Shown in pieces: positions 7,291-14,680 of a stretch of DNA of 21,675 nucleotides. Location: contig JBJOII010000074.1 in the NCBI GenBank assembly GCA_046047235.1, positions 1-21,675 on the forward strand, written 5' to 3'. This DNA is from JBMTVN01 sp046047235. GTDB lineage: Bacteria; Verrucomicrobiota; Verrucomicrobiia; Limisphaerales; JAHDYP01. The position numbers and the translations under genes are program-made. How positions within the stretch are numbered: position 1 is the stretch's first letter; every line of letters starts with the position of its first letter. The notes under the pieces are model-generated. The model was given only the letters and a program-made list of their open reading frames with translations, was not told the origin of the DNA and made no database searches.

Positions 7291-8658
7291 TCAATACGTA
7301 TACGGCGCACGCATCGCCCGCTGCCTCAACCGGTTCGCCTCCGCATCCCCCACAAACTCCTCCCTCACCGGATCAAACCGCAAATCCCTCCTCAACCACA
7401 TGCAGATGTTCGCCGCATGCACCGCCGTCATGGTCCGATACATCACCTCCGCATTCGCCACCGGCTGCCTCCTCGACTTCACACAATCCAAAAAATTCCG
7501 CACATGACTCATCGGTCGCCCCTCCCTCGCCATAATGTCCCGCACCACCTGCTGAAAATCCGACATCAACGCAGGATGCGATACCTCCGGCTTCGAATAC
7601 CCGTCCGCCACCGATACCCAACCCTCAGACCCCTCAAAACGCATCCCACAGGACCCATGCCACCACTCATCACCCCGATGCAACGTCATCTCCGAACCGT
7701 CCGCAAACCGCGTCACCATCCCATCCCCATACGGATTGTCCACATACCCATACTCCACCGGCGACGTGTCCAGCATCCCTAACCCAGCCTGGCTCTGCGC
7801 AAAAGTGTGCGCTCCCCACTCCCCAATGCAGCTCGTGTGAAAATCATAATGCCCCCGCCACCCCCCACGCACATACTCCCCATTATACGGCCGCCACGGA
7901 CACGGCCCCAACCACTCGTCCCAATCCACCTCGTCCCGACCCGGCTCCGCCTCCGCCGGTAACCAGTCATGCCGCATCTCCGCCGCATCCCACGGCGCAA
8001 TGTGCGCCCGCGCCCTCTCCACCCGACCCAACCTCCCCATCCGCGCTATCCCAATCGCAAAGGCAAAATTCGCCTCGCTCAACCGCTGCGTCCCCGTCTG
8101 ATACACCCGCCCATACCGACGCGCCGTGTCCACCACCATCTTCCCCTCCTCAATCGTCATGCACGAAGGCTTCTCGGAATAGACATCCTTCCCCGCCCGC
8201 ATCGCCCACACCGCCGCCAACGCATGCCACCGATCCCCCGTCGCCACCAATAACGCATCAATGTCCTTCCGCTCCGCCAAAAACTCCCGCGTGTCCCGAT
8301 ACATCACGCAATCCTTGTTCCCATACCGCTCATCAATAATCCGCTTCACGTTCTCCCTCTGCGACCGCTTCGCATCACAAATCGCCACAAACTGAACGTC
8401 CCGCTCCGGTAACATCCACCGCAAATCATGACCCCCCCGACTCCCTATCCCCAAACCCGCCATCACAATCCGCCCACTCGGCGGCACCGCACCCCCTAAA
8501 CCCAACACCGACGACTTCACCACCAATGGCATCACCCCCACCGCCGCCCGTGATAAAAACCGCCGCCTCGTCAATCGCTCACTCTCTCCTCCTCGCAATA
8601 CAACTGCCTCCTCACGAAAATCCTTCTTCTGGGGTCGCATACCCCATGCACCTACCAT
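7291..8658 (-). CDS. Tat-exported Gfo/Idh/MocA family oxidoreductase
   Basis: This is a 455-residue NAD(P)-dependent oxidoreductase of the Gfo/Idh/MocA family, which acts on sugars, inositols or their derivatives. A twin-arginine signal is present at residues 30-36 (TRRRFLS) followed by a hydrophobic stretch, so the folded enzyme with bound cofactor is probably exported. The Rossmann nucleotide motif is GLGIGSRG (about 68-75), and the family Glu-Lys-Pro motif is E162-K-P164 in DVYSEKPSCM. The C-terminal half has features of the Verrucomicrobia/Planctomycetes secreted group (WDEWLGPCPWRPYN; HTSCIGEWGAHTF). The ATG at 8658 is the first in frame; M7 is an alternative, and neither has a clear ribosome site. 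It is the upstream gene of a pair with the HEAT-repeat protein. The substrate is unknown. Confidence 0.9.
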   Translation of the reverse strand: MVGAWGMRPQKKDFREEAVVLRGGESERLTRRRFLSRAAVGVMPLVVKSSVLGLGGAVPPSGRIVMAGLGIGSRGGHDLRWMLPERDVQFVAICDAKRSQRENVKRIIDERYGNKDCVMYRDTREFLAERKDIDALLVATGDRWHALAAVWAMRAGKDVYSEKPSCMTIEEGKMVVDTARRYGRVYQTGTQRLSEANFAFAIGIARMGRLGRVERARAHIAPWDAAEMRHDWLPAEAEPGRDEVDWDEWLGPCPWRPYNGEYVRGGWRGHYDFHTSCIGEWGAHTFAQSQAGLGMLDTSPVEYGYVDNPYGDGMVTRFADGSEMTLHRGDEWWHGSCGMRFEGSEGWVSVADGYSKPEVSHPALMSDFQQVVRDIMAREGRPMSHVRNFLDCVKSRRQPVANAEVMYRTMTAVHAANICMWLRRDLRFDPVREEFVGDAEANRLRQRAMRAPYTY

Positions 8659-8734
8659 AAGGCATGTTCAGCGTCCACTATTGATTCAATAGCTCCATGC
8701 ATGCCCACCAGGGGCCAGCAACCCGGAACCAAGT

Positions 8735-8941
8735 CCTATCCCATATCCCATATCCAATCTCCCGTATCCGATATCCCATCTCCAATCCCCACACTTCAAA
8801 CTTGGAACTTCATACCCAGAACCCTTAACTCCTACTCCAGACTCACTAACCAACAACCAACAACCAACAACCAACAACCAACAACCCATCTCCCATCTCC
8901 CATATCCCATCTCCCATATCCCCTATCCAATCTCCCCCCCC
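8735..8941 (+). repeat. Highly degenerate heptamer array in a divergent spacer
   Basis: About 29 heptamers keep one phase from 8735 to the hydrolase-side ATG. They start with CATATCC-type units, pass through dissimilar units (ACACTTC, GAACTTC, TAACTCC), then five near-identical CCAACAA-family units (8847-8881), and end with TCTCCCA and TATCCCA units. Nearly all units have A at position 2 in this phase. It occupies the whole promoter/leader region of the deacetylase gene, and the last unit contains the ATG. Confidence 0.85.
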
Positions 8942-9910
8942 ATGCATAAAACCCTGGCCCATTCCCTCGCCTGCCTCCTCCTCACTCTAACCGCTGCCTC
9001 CGCAGCCCCCACCTTCGCCGAACGCCTCGGATGGAAACCCACCGACGTCGTCATCCTCCCCCATATCGACGACACCGGCATGTCCCACCCCTCCAACCAA
9101 GGCTCCATCGAATCCGTCACCCAAGGCATCGCCACCTCCTGGAGTATCATGATGCCCTGCCCCTGGGTCCCCGAAATCGCCGCCTACCTCAAAGATCACC
9201 CCACCATCGATAGCGGTCTCCACCTCACGCTCACCTCAGAATGGAAATCCTACCGCTGGGGCCCCCTCGCCGGCGCCAGCCAGGTCCCCGGCCTCACCGA
9301 CCCCCAAGGCTGCCTCTGGCCCAGCGTCGAAGAAGTCGTCGCCCACGCCTCCCCCGAAGAAGTCGACCTCGAAATCCGCGCCCAATACAACCGCGCCAAA
9401 CGCATGGGCCTCCCCATCACCCACCTCGACTCCCACATGGGCACCCTCTTCGCCCACCCCGCCTTCTTCGAAAAATACGTCCGCCTCGGCATCGAGAAAC
9501 AGGTCCCCATCCTCATGCCCGGCAGCCAAGGCACCTATATCCAAATCGAACACGGCGAAATCGCCAAACAACTCGAACCCTATATCCCCATGGTCTGGAA
9601 CGCCGGACTCCCCGTCATCGATGACCTCCACGCCTCCACCGGCGATTGGCCCGCCCACCAAAAATCCGAAAAACTCATCGAACTCCTCCAATCCCTCAAA
9701 CCCGGCATCACCATGATCATCTTCCACTCCGCCCGCCCCTCCGACGAATTCCCCCTCGTCACCGGCTCCCACCAATCCCGCCTCGGTGACCTCCAAGCCC
9801 TCACCGACCCCAAAGTCGCCCAGTTCGTCCACAACCAAGGCATCCACCTCACCTCCTGGAAAGAACTCATGCAACGCCGCCAAAAAGCCGCCCCCATCCC
9901 CCAACCCTAA
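8942..9910 (+). CDS. Secreted YdjC/ChbG-HpnK-like carbohydrate deacetylase
   Basis: This is a 322-residue protein with a signal peptide (LACLLLTLTAASA, cleavage near residue 21). It carries the metal-site motifs of the YdjC family: H-I-D43-D44-T-G-M-S near the N-terminus, G92-L-H94-L, and H161-L-D163-S-H165. Family members remove N-acetyl groups from chito-oligosaccharides (ChbG) or from hopanoid intermediates (HpnK), using a divalent metal. Export suggests action on an extracellular or cell-envelope acetylated sugar rather than on a cytoplasmic phosphorylated one; this is inference. The ATG at 8942 has no Shine-Dalgarno and is preceded by a run of C at the end of a heptamer array. It stands alone, divergent from the oxidoreductase gene. 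Confidence 0.85.
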   Translation: MHKTLAHSLACLLLTLTAASAAPTFAERLGWKPTDVVILPHIDDTGMSHPSNQGSIESVTQGIATSWSIMMPCPWVPEIAAYLKDHPTIDSGLHLTLTSEWKSYRWGPLAGASQVPGLTDPQGCLWPSVEEVVAHASPEEVDLEIRAQYNRAKRMGLPITHLDSHMGTLFAHPAFFEKYVRLGIEKQVPILMPGSQGTYIQIEHGEIAKQLEPYIPMVWNAGLPVIDDLHASTGDWPAHQKSEKLIELLQSLKPGITMIIFHSARPSDEFPLVTGSHQSRLGDLQALTDPKVAQFVHNQGIHLTSWKELMQRRQKAAPIPQP

Positions 9911-10046
9911 CCCCCATCTCCACCCCTCCAGAGCTGCCGTAACTCACAGCAGTCAGGTGCATGCGCACCCGCGGGACCACGCCACGTCTCGTGGCCACCC
10001 GCCACCTAGCCCTTACGAAACTCTGAAACACCGAAGCTCCGCACCA
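9911..10046. other. Spacer with two small inverted repeats, no gene
   Basis: This lies between convergent genes. GGTGC/GCACC pair at 9956-9969 (loop ATGC), and CCACG/CGTGG pair at 9982-9994 (loop TCT). Neither has a T-tract. The block CACAGGCGCCTCTCCCC near 10037-10055 is nearly repeated at 14673-14688, each time directly before a heptamer array. Confidence 0.45.
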
Positions 10047-10114
10047 CAGGCGCCTCTCCCCTAGCCCCCAGCTCCTAACTACTAGCTCCCGCGCACCACC
10101 CTCTTCCCTCTACC

Positions 10115-10138
10115 TGCATCGCGCCACCACGCGATGCA
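10115..10138 (+). repeat. Perfect 9-bp hairpin with a different stem
   Basis: The arms are TGCATCGCG (10115-10123) and CGCGATGCA (10130-10138), with loop CCACCA. The left flank CCCTCTACC and right flank AA...GCCCTC are the same as in the TGCGGCCCG hairpins, but the inner stem bases differ on both arms so pairing is kept. Confidence 0.82.
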
Positions 10139-10198
10139 AAAGCCCTCTGCGCTTCCCCCTTACCCCTTACCGCTTGGCGCTCTGCTCTTTGCGCTCAA

Positions 10199-10252
10199 CC
10201 CTCAGCCCTTCCGCCTTCGCCAAGGCTATGGCGGACAGGCAGCCCTCAGCCC
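10199..10252 (+). repeat. 54-bp dispersed repeat with REP-like palindrome, copy 2
   Basis: It is identical to 4779-4832. The palindrome core is at 10210-10235 (arms TCCGCC and GGCGGA), bordered by CAGCCC on both sides. It lies just past the stop codon of deoC. Confidence 0.8.
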
Positions 10253-10968
10253 CCTGCCCTCTCCCTCACCCGAAACTCTTTCAAAATCGCCGCCGTCGCC
10301 GTCGCCCCACACCGCGTCGCCCCCAGATCTCGCACCCGAATCAGCCCATCCAAATCCCGCACCCCACCCGCCGCCTTCACCTGAACCACCTCCGGCGAAT
10401 GCCTCCGCATCAACCGCAAATCCCCCTCCGTCGCCCCCAAATACCCATACCGACCATCCTCACCCCGCACAAAACCATACCCCGTCGAGGTCTTCACAAA
10501 ATCCGCCCCCGCACTCGCACTCACCCGACACAACTTCCTCTTCACCGCGTCACTCTTCAAAAAGTCATTCTCGAAAATCACCTTCACCAAAGCCCCCCCC
10601 TTGTGCCCCTCCCGCACCACCGCCCGAATGTCCCGCTCCACATACACCCAATCGCCCGATAACGCCTTCCCCACGTTGATCACCATATCAATCTCCGTGG
10701 CCCCATCCCCACAAGCCTCCTCCGTCTCAAAACGCTTCACCGCCGTCGTACTACCCCCATGCGGGAAACCCACCACCGCACCCACCTTCACCCCCGATCC
10801 CCGTAACAACTTCACCGCCTCCCTCACGAAATACGGCTTCACACACACCGCCGCCACCTGATACTTCGCCGCCAACCGACACCCCGCCGCCAACTCCCGA
10901 TCCGTCAAAGCCGGATGCAACAGCGAATGATCAATCATCTTCGCCAAATCAGCATAAGTGTATTTCAT
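10246..10968 (-). CDS. deoC: Deoxyribose-phosphate aldolase DeoC
   Basis: DeoC reversibly cleaves 2-deoxyribose 5-phosphate to acetaldehyde and glyceraldehyde 3-phosphate, a cytoplasmic step of deoxynucleoside salvage. The 240-residue product matches a class I aldolase TIM barrel. It has D94 in EIDMVINVG, the Schiff-base lysine K159 in ADFVKTSTGYG, and K198 in VKAAGGVR. I choose the ATG at 10968, not the in-frame ATG at 11007, because GGAGGTG sits just upstream of it and the family N-terminus starts there (MKYTYADLAKMIDHSLL). The last five or so residues (ERAGG) and the TGA stop are encoded by heptamer-array sequence, so the array has apparently replaced the original 3' end. No other deo gene is nearby. 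Confidence 0.94.
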   Translation of the reverse strand: MKYTYADLAKMIDHSLLHPALTDRELAAGCRLAAKYQVAAVCVKPYFVREAVKLLRGSGVKVGAVVGFPHGGSTTAVKRFETEEACGDGATEIDMVINVGKALSGDWVYVERDIRAVVREGHKGGALVKVIFENDFLKSDAVKRKLCRVSASAGADFVKTSTGYGFVRGEDGRYGYLGATEGDLRLMRRHSPEVVQVKAAGGVRDLDGLIRVRDLGATRCGATATAAILKEFRVRERAGG

Positions 10969-10970
10969 GT

Positions 10971-10977
10971 CACCTCC
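10971..10977 (-). promoter_or_regulatory. Strong ribosome binding site of deoC
   Basis: On the minus strand GGAGGTG precedes GAC or AC and the ATG at 10968. It decides the start against the longer in-frame ATG at 11007. Confidence 0.75.
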
Positions 10978-11182
10978 GCAAAATGCAGCAATGAAGTTTA
11001 GGAACAACCATCAAGGGAAATATCATGCAACTTGATACTCCCCCCCACCAAACACCAGAAAAATCTATAGTAACTACACCAACCCAACCCGCTCCAAACA
11101 AACCCCACGATTGACTTCCCCCACGTTTCTGCCAAACAACCCCCCAATCACCAGCCAGTTAACCCACACGACCTCAACCGCC

Positions 11183-11872
11183 ATGAAAACCCCCTCCCAC
11201 ACCACCACCCTCCTCGCTCTCTTCACCCTTTCCTGCTGCCTGCTCACCCCCCAAACCCTCGCCGCCACCAAAGCCAAACAACACGACTCCGGACCCTACG
11301 TCCGCGGCGGAATCGGCGGCTCCATCATCGAAGACAGCTCCCTCGATGACTTCCTCGGCATGGCCAACGGAGAAACCCTCAGCTTCGAAACCGGCCTCGC
11401 CGCCAATGTCGGCATCGGCTATAACCTCAACCGCTGGCTCGCCGCCGAATTCGAAACCGGCTTCAACGTCCACCACATCGACCGACTCGGCAACGTCCGC
11501 TACAACGGCGATGCCGGACTCTACCAAACCCCACTCCTCCTCAACGTCATCGGCCAATACCGGAATAAAACCGGACTCGTCCCCTTCATCGGCGCCGGCG
11601 CCGGAGGCAGCCTCCAGATCTTCCTCGCCGATGACCTACGCACCTCCAACCTCTACCTCGACGGAACAGCCAGTGACCTCGTCTTCGCCTGGCAAGGCTT
11701 TGCCGGCGTCAAACTCGAACTCGGCCAACACATCGGCATCGGTATCACCTACCGCTACCGCGAAGTCGACCCCACTACGTGGGATGTCTCCGGTTTCTTC
11801 AACGATTCGGAAATCTCCTTCGGCAAACTCACTAACCACTCCCTCACCGCCGACTTCCACTACCGGTTCTAA
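11183..11872 (+). CDS. Outer-membrane beta-barrel protein
   Basis: This is a 229-residue protein with a signal peptide (TLLALFTLSCCLLTPQTLA, cleavage near residue 27). The mature part alternates hydrophobic and polar residues as in 8-stranded OmpA/OmpX-like barrels: GPYVRGGIGGS at the start, then VPFIGAGAGGSLQIF, AWQGFAGVKLELGQHIGIGITYRYREVD, and a C-terminal strand ending FHYRF with the terminal Phe typical of barrel insertion. The ATG at 11183 starts the signal peptide; an upstream in-frame ATG at 11111 would put 24 non-signal residues before it. No Shine-Dalgarno precedes it. It is related in style to the tandem barrel at 14803-16029. The function is unknown, possibly structural or small-molecule binding. 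Confidence 0.8.
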   Translation: MKTPSHTTTLLALFTLSCCLLTPQTLAATKAKQHDSGPYVRGGIGGSIIEDSSLDDFLGMANGETLSFETGLAANVGIGYNLNRWLAAEFETGFNVHHIDRLGNVRYNGDAGLYQTPLLLNVIGQYRNKTGLVPFIGAGAGGSLQIFLADDLRTSNLYLDGTASDLVFAWQGFAGVKLELGQHIGIGITYRYREVDPTTWDVSGFFNDSEISFGKLTNHSLTADFHYRF

Positions 11873-12148
11873 ACCCAGAGCTCAGAACCCAGAGCTCAGC
11901 TCATCAGCCACACACCCGCCTTGGGGCAGCGTCAAGGAAGGTCAACGCGCCCCCTCTCCTCTTTCCTCTCTCCTTGCGTCCTGCGTCCAAGCGGGACGCG
12001 CAAACCTCGAACCAATAACGAATAACCGGCATCCGGTATCCCATCTCCCATCTCCCACATCCGATCTCCCACATCCGATCTCCCATCTCCCATCTCCCAT
12101 CTCCTGTATCCTATATCCTATATCCTATATCCCATCTACCCTCTCCCA
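11873..12148 (+). repeat. Heptamer array, two segments, before the fusion gene
   Basis: It begins at the stop codon of the beta-barrel gene with a 14-bp unit (ACCCAGAGCTCAGA, 11873-11886) repeated once as two heptamers each. From 11953 to 12148 about 28 heptamers stay in one phase: TCTTTCC-type, TTGCGTC and CTGCGTC, a hairpin block, GAACCAA-type, then TCTCCCA, CATCCGA and three successive TATCCTA units. It fills most of the 326-bp gap; 11908-11952 is unassigned. Confidence 0.82.
11983..11999 (+). repeat. Hairpin in heptamer array
   Basis: The arms are GCGTCC (11983-11988) and GGACGC (11994-11999), with loop AAGCG. An alternative outer pairing is TTGCG with CGCAA. It lies in phase within the array. 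Confidence 0.6.
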
Positions 12149-12198
12149 CCCACGATACGCTTTTGACCCCGCGCCCCCTCTAGCGCATCCTCCCCGCC

Positions 12199-14469
12199 AT
12201 GCACCGCCTGCTCGCTACCCTCCTCATCCTCACGCAAGTCGCCCTCAGCAACGAGCTCGACACCTTCCTCTCCCAAGCCCAATCCACCCTCGGCGACCCC
12301 GGATACCAAGCCGCCCGCTTCCTTGTGGATAACATGCCCCAAACCGACCGCGAAACACTCACCGCCAGCTTCCTCCTCGAAAACCTCCAGCTCGCCTTCC
12401 AATCCCGTAACGAATTCCCCTGGGCCAAAAACGTCCCTGACGATGTCTTCCTTAACGATGTCCTCCCCTACGCGGTCTTCGATGAATCCCGTGACCCTTG
12501 GCGCGAGCAGCTCCTTGAGATAGCCCGCCCCATCGTCAAACAGGCAACCTCCGCCTCAGAAGCGGCCCAAGCCCTCAACCAACACCTCTTCAACCAAATC
12601 CAAGTCCACTACAACACCGGCCGTAAACGCCCCAACCAATCCCTCAAGGAATCCCAAGCCTCCGGCAAAGCCACCTGCACCGGCCTCTCCATCATCCTCG
12701 TCAATGCCTGCCGCGCCATCGGTATCCCCGCCCGCGCCGTCGGCACACCCCTCTGGTCCAATATGCGCGGCAACCATACCTGGGTCGAAATCTACGACAA
12801 CGGCTCCTGGCACTTCACCGGTGCCGATGAATACAACCCCAAAGGCCTCAACCACGGCTGGTTCACCGGCGATGCAGCCCAGGCCCAAGCCGACATCCCA
12901 CGCCACGCCATCTACGCCACGTCCTGGAAACAAAACGGCCTCTCCTTCCCCATGGTCTGGGCCCGACGCAGTGACACGGTCGCAGCCGTCAATGTCACCC
13001 ATCTCTACACCTCCAACACCAACCAAACCCCAGCCGGCAACTCCTCACTCGGAGTCCGCCTCTGGGACCAACCCCAAGGCTCCCGCCTCACCGCCACCAT
13101 CCACCTCATCGATACCACCCTCCAAACCAACCTCTTCGGCATCACCAAAGCCGGCACCGCCGACCTCAACGATATGCCACGCTTCACCCTGCACCCCTCC
13201 TCCACCGGCACCCTCCGCTTCACGCTCAACAACGAAACTCGCGAACTCGCCTTCGGCCCCCTCCAACCCGGCAACCCCACCATCGATGCCCACTGGAACC
13301 AACTCACCACCACCACCACCATCCCCAAAACCCTCCACCACTGGCTCCAACTCACCCCCGAAGAACAACTCACCTCCCCCACCCGCTCCATCCACCTCAC
13401 CCAACCCGAAGCCAACCTGGCCACCACTCTCCTTCACCAACACCTCAACACGGCCAATCTCAACACCTACCAAACCGCCATCAACCAACACTCAATCTCA
13501 TCCCAAAATAAAACCCTCCGCTGGACCGAAAAAACCTTCGGCGATACCCCCACCAATGGCCATAGCCTCTGGATCTCCATGCACGGCGGCGGTAACGCAC
13601 CCCCCGCAGTCAATGACCGCCAATGGCAAAACCAAGGAAAACTCTACACGCTCTCCGAAGGCATCTACCTCGCCCCACGCGCCCCCACCGATACCTGGAA
13701 CCTCTGGCACGAAGCCCATATCGACCCCCTCTTCCAAGAACTCATCAATACCTACATCGCTACCCGCAATATCAACCCCAACCGCGTCTACCTGCTCGGT
13801 TACTCCGCCGGAGGCGACGGCGTATGGCAGCTCGCCCCACGCATGGCCGACCGCTTCGCCGCCGCAGCCATGATGGCCGGACACCCCAACGAAGCCTCCC
13901 TCCTCGGCCTCCGTAACCTTCCCTTCGCCCTCTTCGTCGGCGGCAACGACTCCGCCTACAAACGCAATGAAATCGTCGCCCAGCGCGCCGCCGAACTCGA
14001 CGCTCTCGCCGCCAAAGACCCCGACGGCTACACCCACTTCGCCAAAGTCTACGACGGCCTCGGTCACTGGATGAACGGACTCGATGCCGAAGCCCTCCCC
14101 TGGATGGCCGGCTTCACCCGCAACCCCTGGCCCCAGAAAATCGTCTGGCAACAAGACGACGTCACACACACACGCTTCTATTGGCTCCAAATCCCCGAGA
14201 ATACCCCCATCCAGGAACGCGCCCTCATCCGGGCAGAAATCAACGGCCAACGCATCGCCCTCTCCGGCGACCTCCCCAATACCATCCAACTCCGCCTCTC
14301 CGATGAACTCCTCGACCTCGATGCCCCCATCCTAGTCGTCGTGAAGGAAAAAGAAATCTACCGCGGCTACGCACCCCGCCAAATATCCGCCATCCTCCAG
14401 TCCCTCCAACAACGCCTCGACCCCACCTCCGCCTGCACCGCCCTCCTCACCCTCCATCCAAGCCCATAG
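12199..14469 (+). CDS. Exported transglutaminase-like / alpha-beta hydrolase fusion
   Basis: This is a 756-residue protein with an N-terminal signal (MHRLLATLLILTQVALS). Residues about 100-215 form a transglutaminase-like (papain-fold) domain with a Cys-His-Asp triad: C160 in GKATCTGLS, H193 in GNHTWVE and D210 in FTGADE. A linker/beta region (about 220-440) is Thr/Asn-rich. Residues about 440-680 form an alpha/beta hydrolase of the PHB-depolymerase/dienelactone-esterase style: oxyanion HGGG at 462-465, nucleophile S536 in LGYSAGGDG, an Asp candidate D584 in VGGNDS, and H623 in GLGHWM. Two catalytic folds in one exported chain suggest breakdown of a mixed peptide/ester polymer, but the substrate is inference. 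There is no Shine-Dalgarno at 12199 (CCTCCCCGCC precedes it). It stands alone between array spacers. Confidence 0.82.
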   Translation: MHRLLATLLILTQVALSNELDTFLSQAQSTLGDPGYQAARFLVDNMPQTDRETLTASFLLENLQLAFQSRNEFPWAKNVPDDVFLNDVLPYAVFDESRDPWREQLLEIARPIVKQATSASEAAQALNQHLFNQIQVHYNTGRKRPNQSLKESQASGKATCTGLSIILVNACRAIGIPARAVGTPLWSNMRGNHTWVEIYDNGSWHFTGADEYNPKGLNHGWFTGDAAQAQADIPRHAIYATSWKQNGLSFPMVWARRSDTVAAVNVTHLYTSNTNQTPAGNSSLGVRLWDQPQGSRLTATIHLIDTTLQTNLFGITKAGTADLNDMPRFTLHPSSTGTLRFTLNNETRELAFGPLQPGNPTIDAHWNQLTTTTTIPKTLHHWLQLTPEEQLTSPTRSIHLTQPEANLATTLLHQHLNTANLNTYQTAINQHSISSQNKTLRWTEKTFGDTPTNGHSLWISMHGGGNAPPAVNDRQWQNQGKLYTLSEGIYLAPRAPTDTWNLWHEAHIDPLFQELINTYIATRNINPNRVYLLGYSAGGDGVWQLAPRMADRFAAAAMMAGHPNEASLLGLRNLPFALFVGGNDSAYKRNEIVAQRAAELDALAAKDPDGYTHFAKVYDGLGHWMNGLDAEALPWMAGFTRNPWPQKIVWQQDDVTHTRFYWLQIPENTPIQERALIRAEINGQRIALSGDLPNTIQLRLSDELLDLDAPILVVVKEKEIYRGYAPRQISAILQSLQQRLDPTSACTALLTLHPSP

Positions 14470-14680
14470 CAAACCACCGCTCCCCACGGAGAACACAGTT
14501 TGCAGAGTTCTCCACAGCCAGCAGCGCGATCGTGGGAAAACCACAGGCGCACGCTTTCACCCTCCCGGATGCCTCCACCCCCCAAGCCAGAGCCTCGGAG
14601 CTTCAGTGCTTCGGAACAATCAGCCGCGCGCGTGGGACACTCTAAGTCCTAGCGCAGCCACTGGATTTGCGCACAGCGCC
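14470..14680. other. Spacer with an inverted repeat, no gene
   Basis: GGAGAAC (14488-14494) pairs with GTTCTCC (14507-14513) over a 12-base loop, 18 bp after the fusion gene's stop codon. It lacks a T-tract, so a terminator role is possible but unproven. The rest (14514-14680) holds no ORF or RNA gene that I recognise. Confidence 0.4.

Larger units (their letters stand above)
10047..10270 (+). repeat. Heptamer array with divergent-stem hairpin, entering deoC
   Basis: Units such as CCCCTAG and CCCCCAG lead to CCCTCTT and CCCTCTA at 10099-10112, a hairpin block (10113-10140), then CCCTCTG, CGCTTCC, CCCTTAC (twice), CGCTTGG, CGCTCTG and CCCTCAG. The 54-bp dispersed repeat interrupts it. The array continues as CCCTCAG at 10243 and weaker units to about 10270, inside the deoC reading frame. 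Confidence 0.8.

Noticed and set aside
5691..7535. 614-codon plus-strand open frame opposite the HEAT-repeat gene
   Set aside because: The product is Pro/Ser/Thr-rich low-complexity sequence, created because the C-rich strand has few stop codons. The minus frame has a signal peptide, a ribosome site and clear HEAT repeats.
9236..9904. 222-codon minus-strand frame opposite the deacetylase gene
   Set aside because: The composition is Gly/Glu/Asp/Val-rich with no domain. It mirrors the G-rich complement of a C-rich gene.
12704..13873. 389-codon plus-strand open frame inside the transglutaminase-esterase gene
   Set aside because: It is an out-of-frame shadow with Pro/Ser-rich composition and no motif, while the main frame has two complete catalytic triads.
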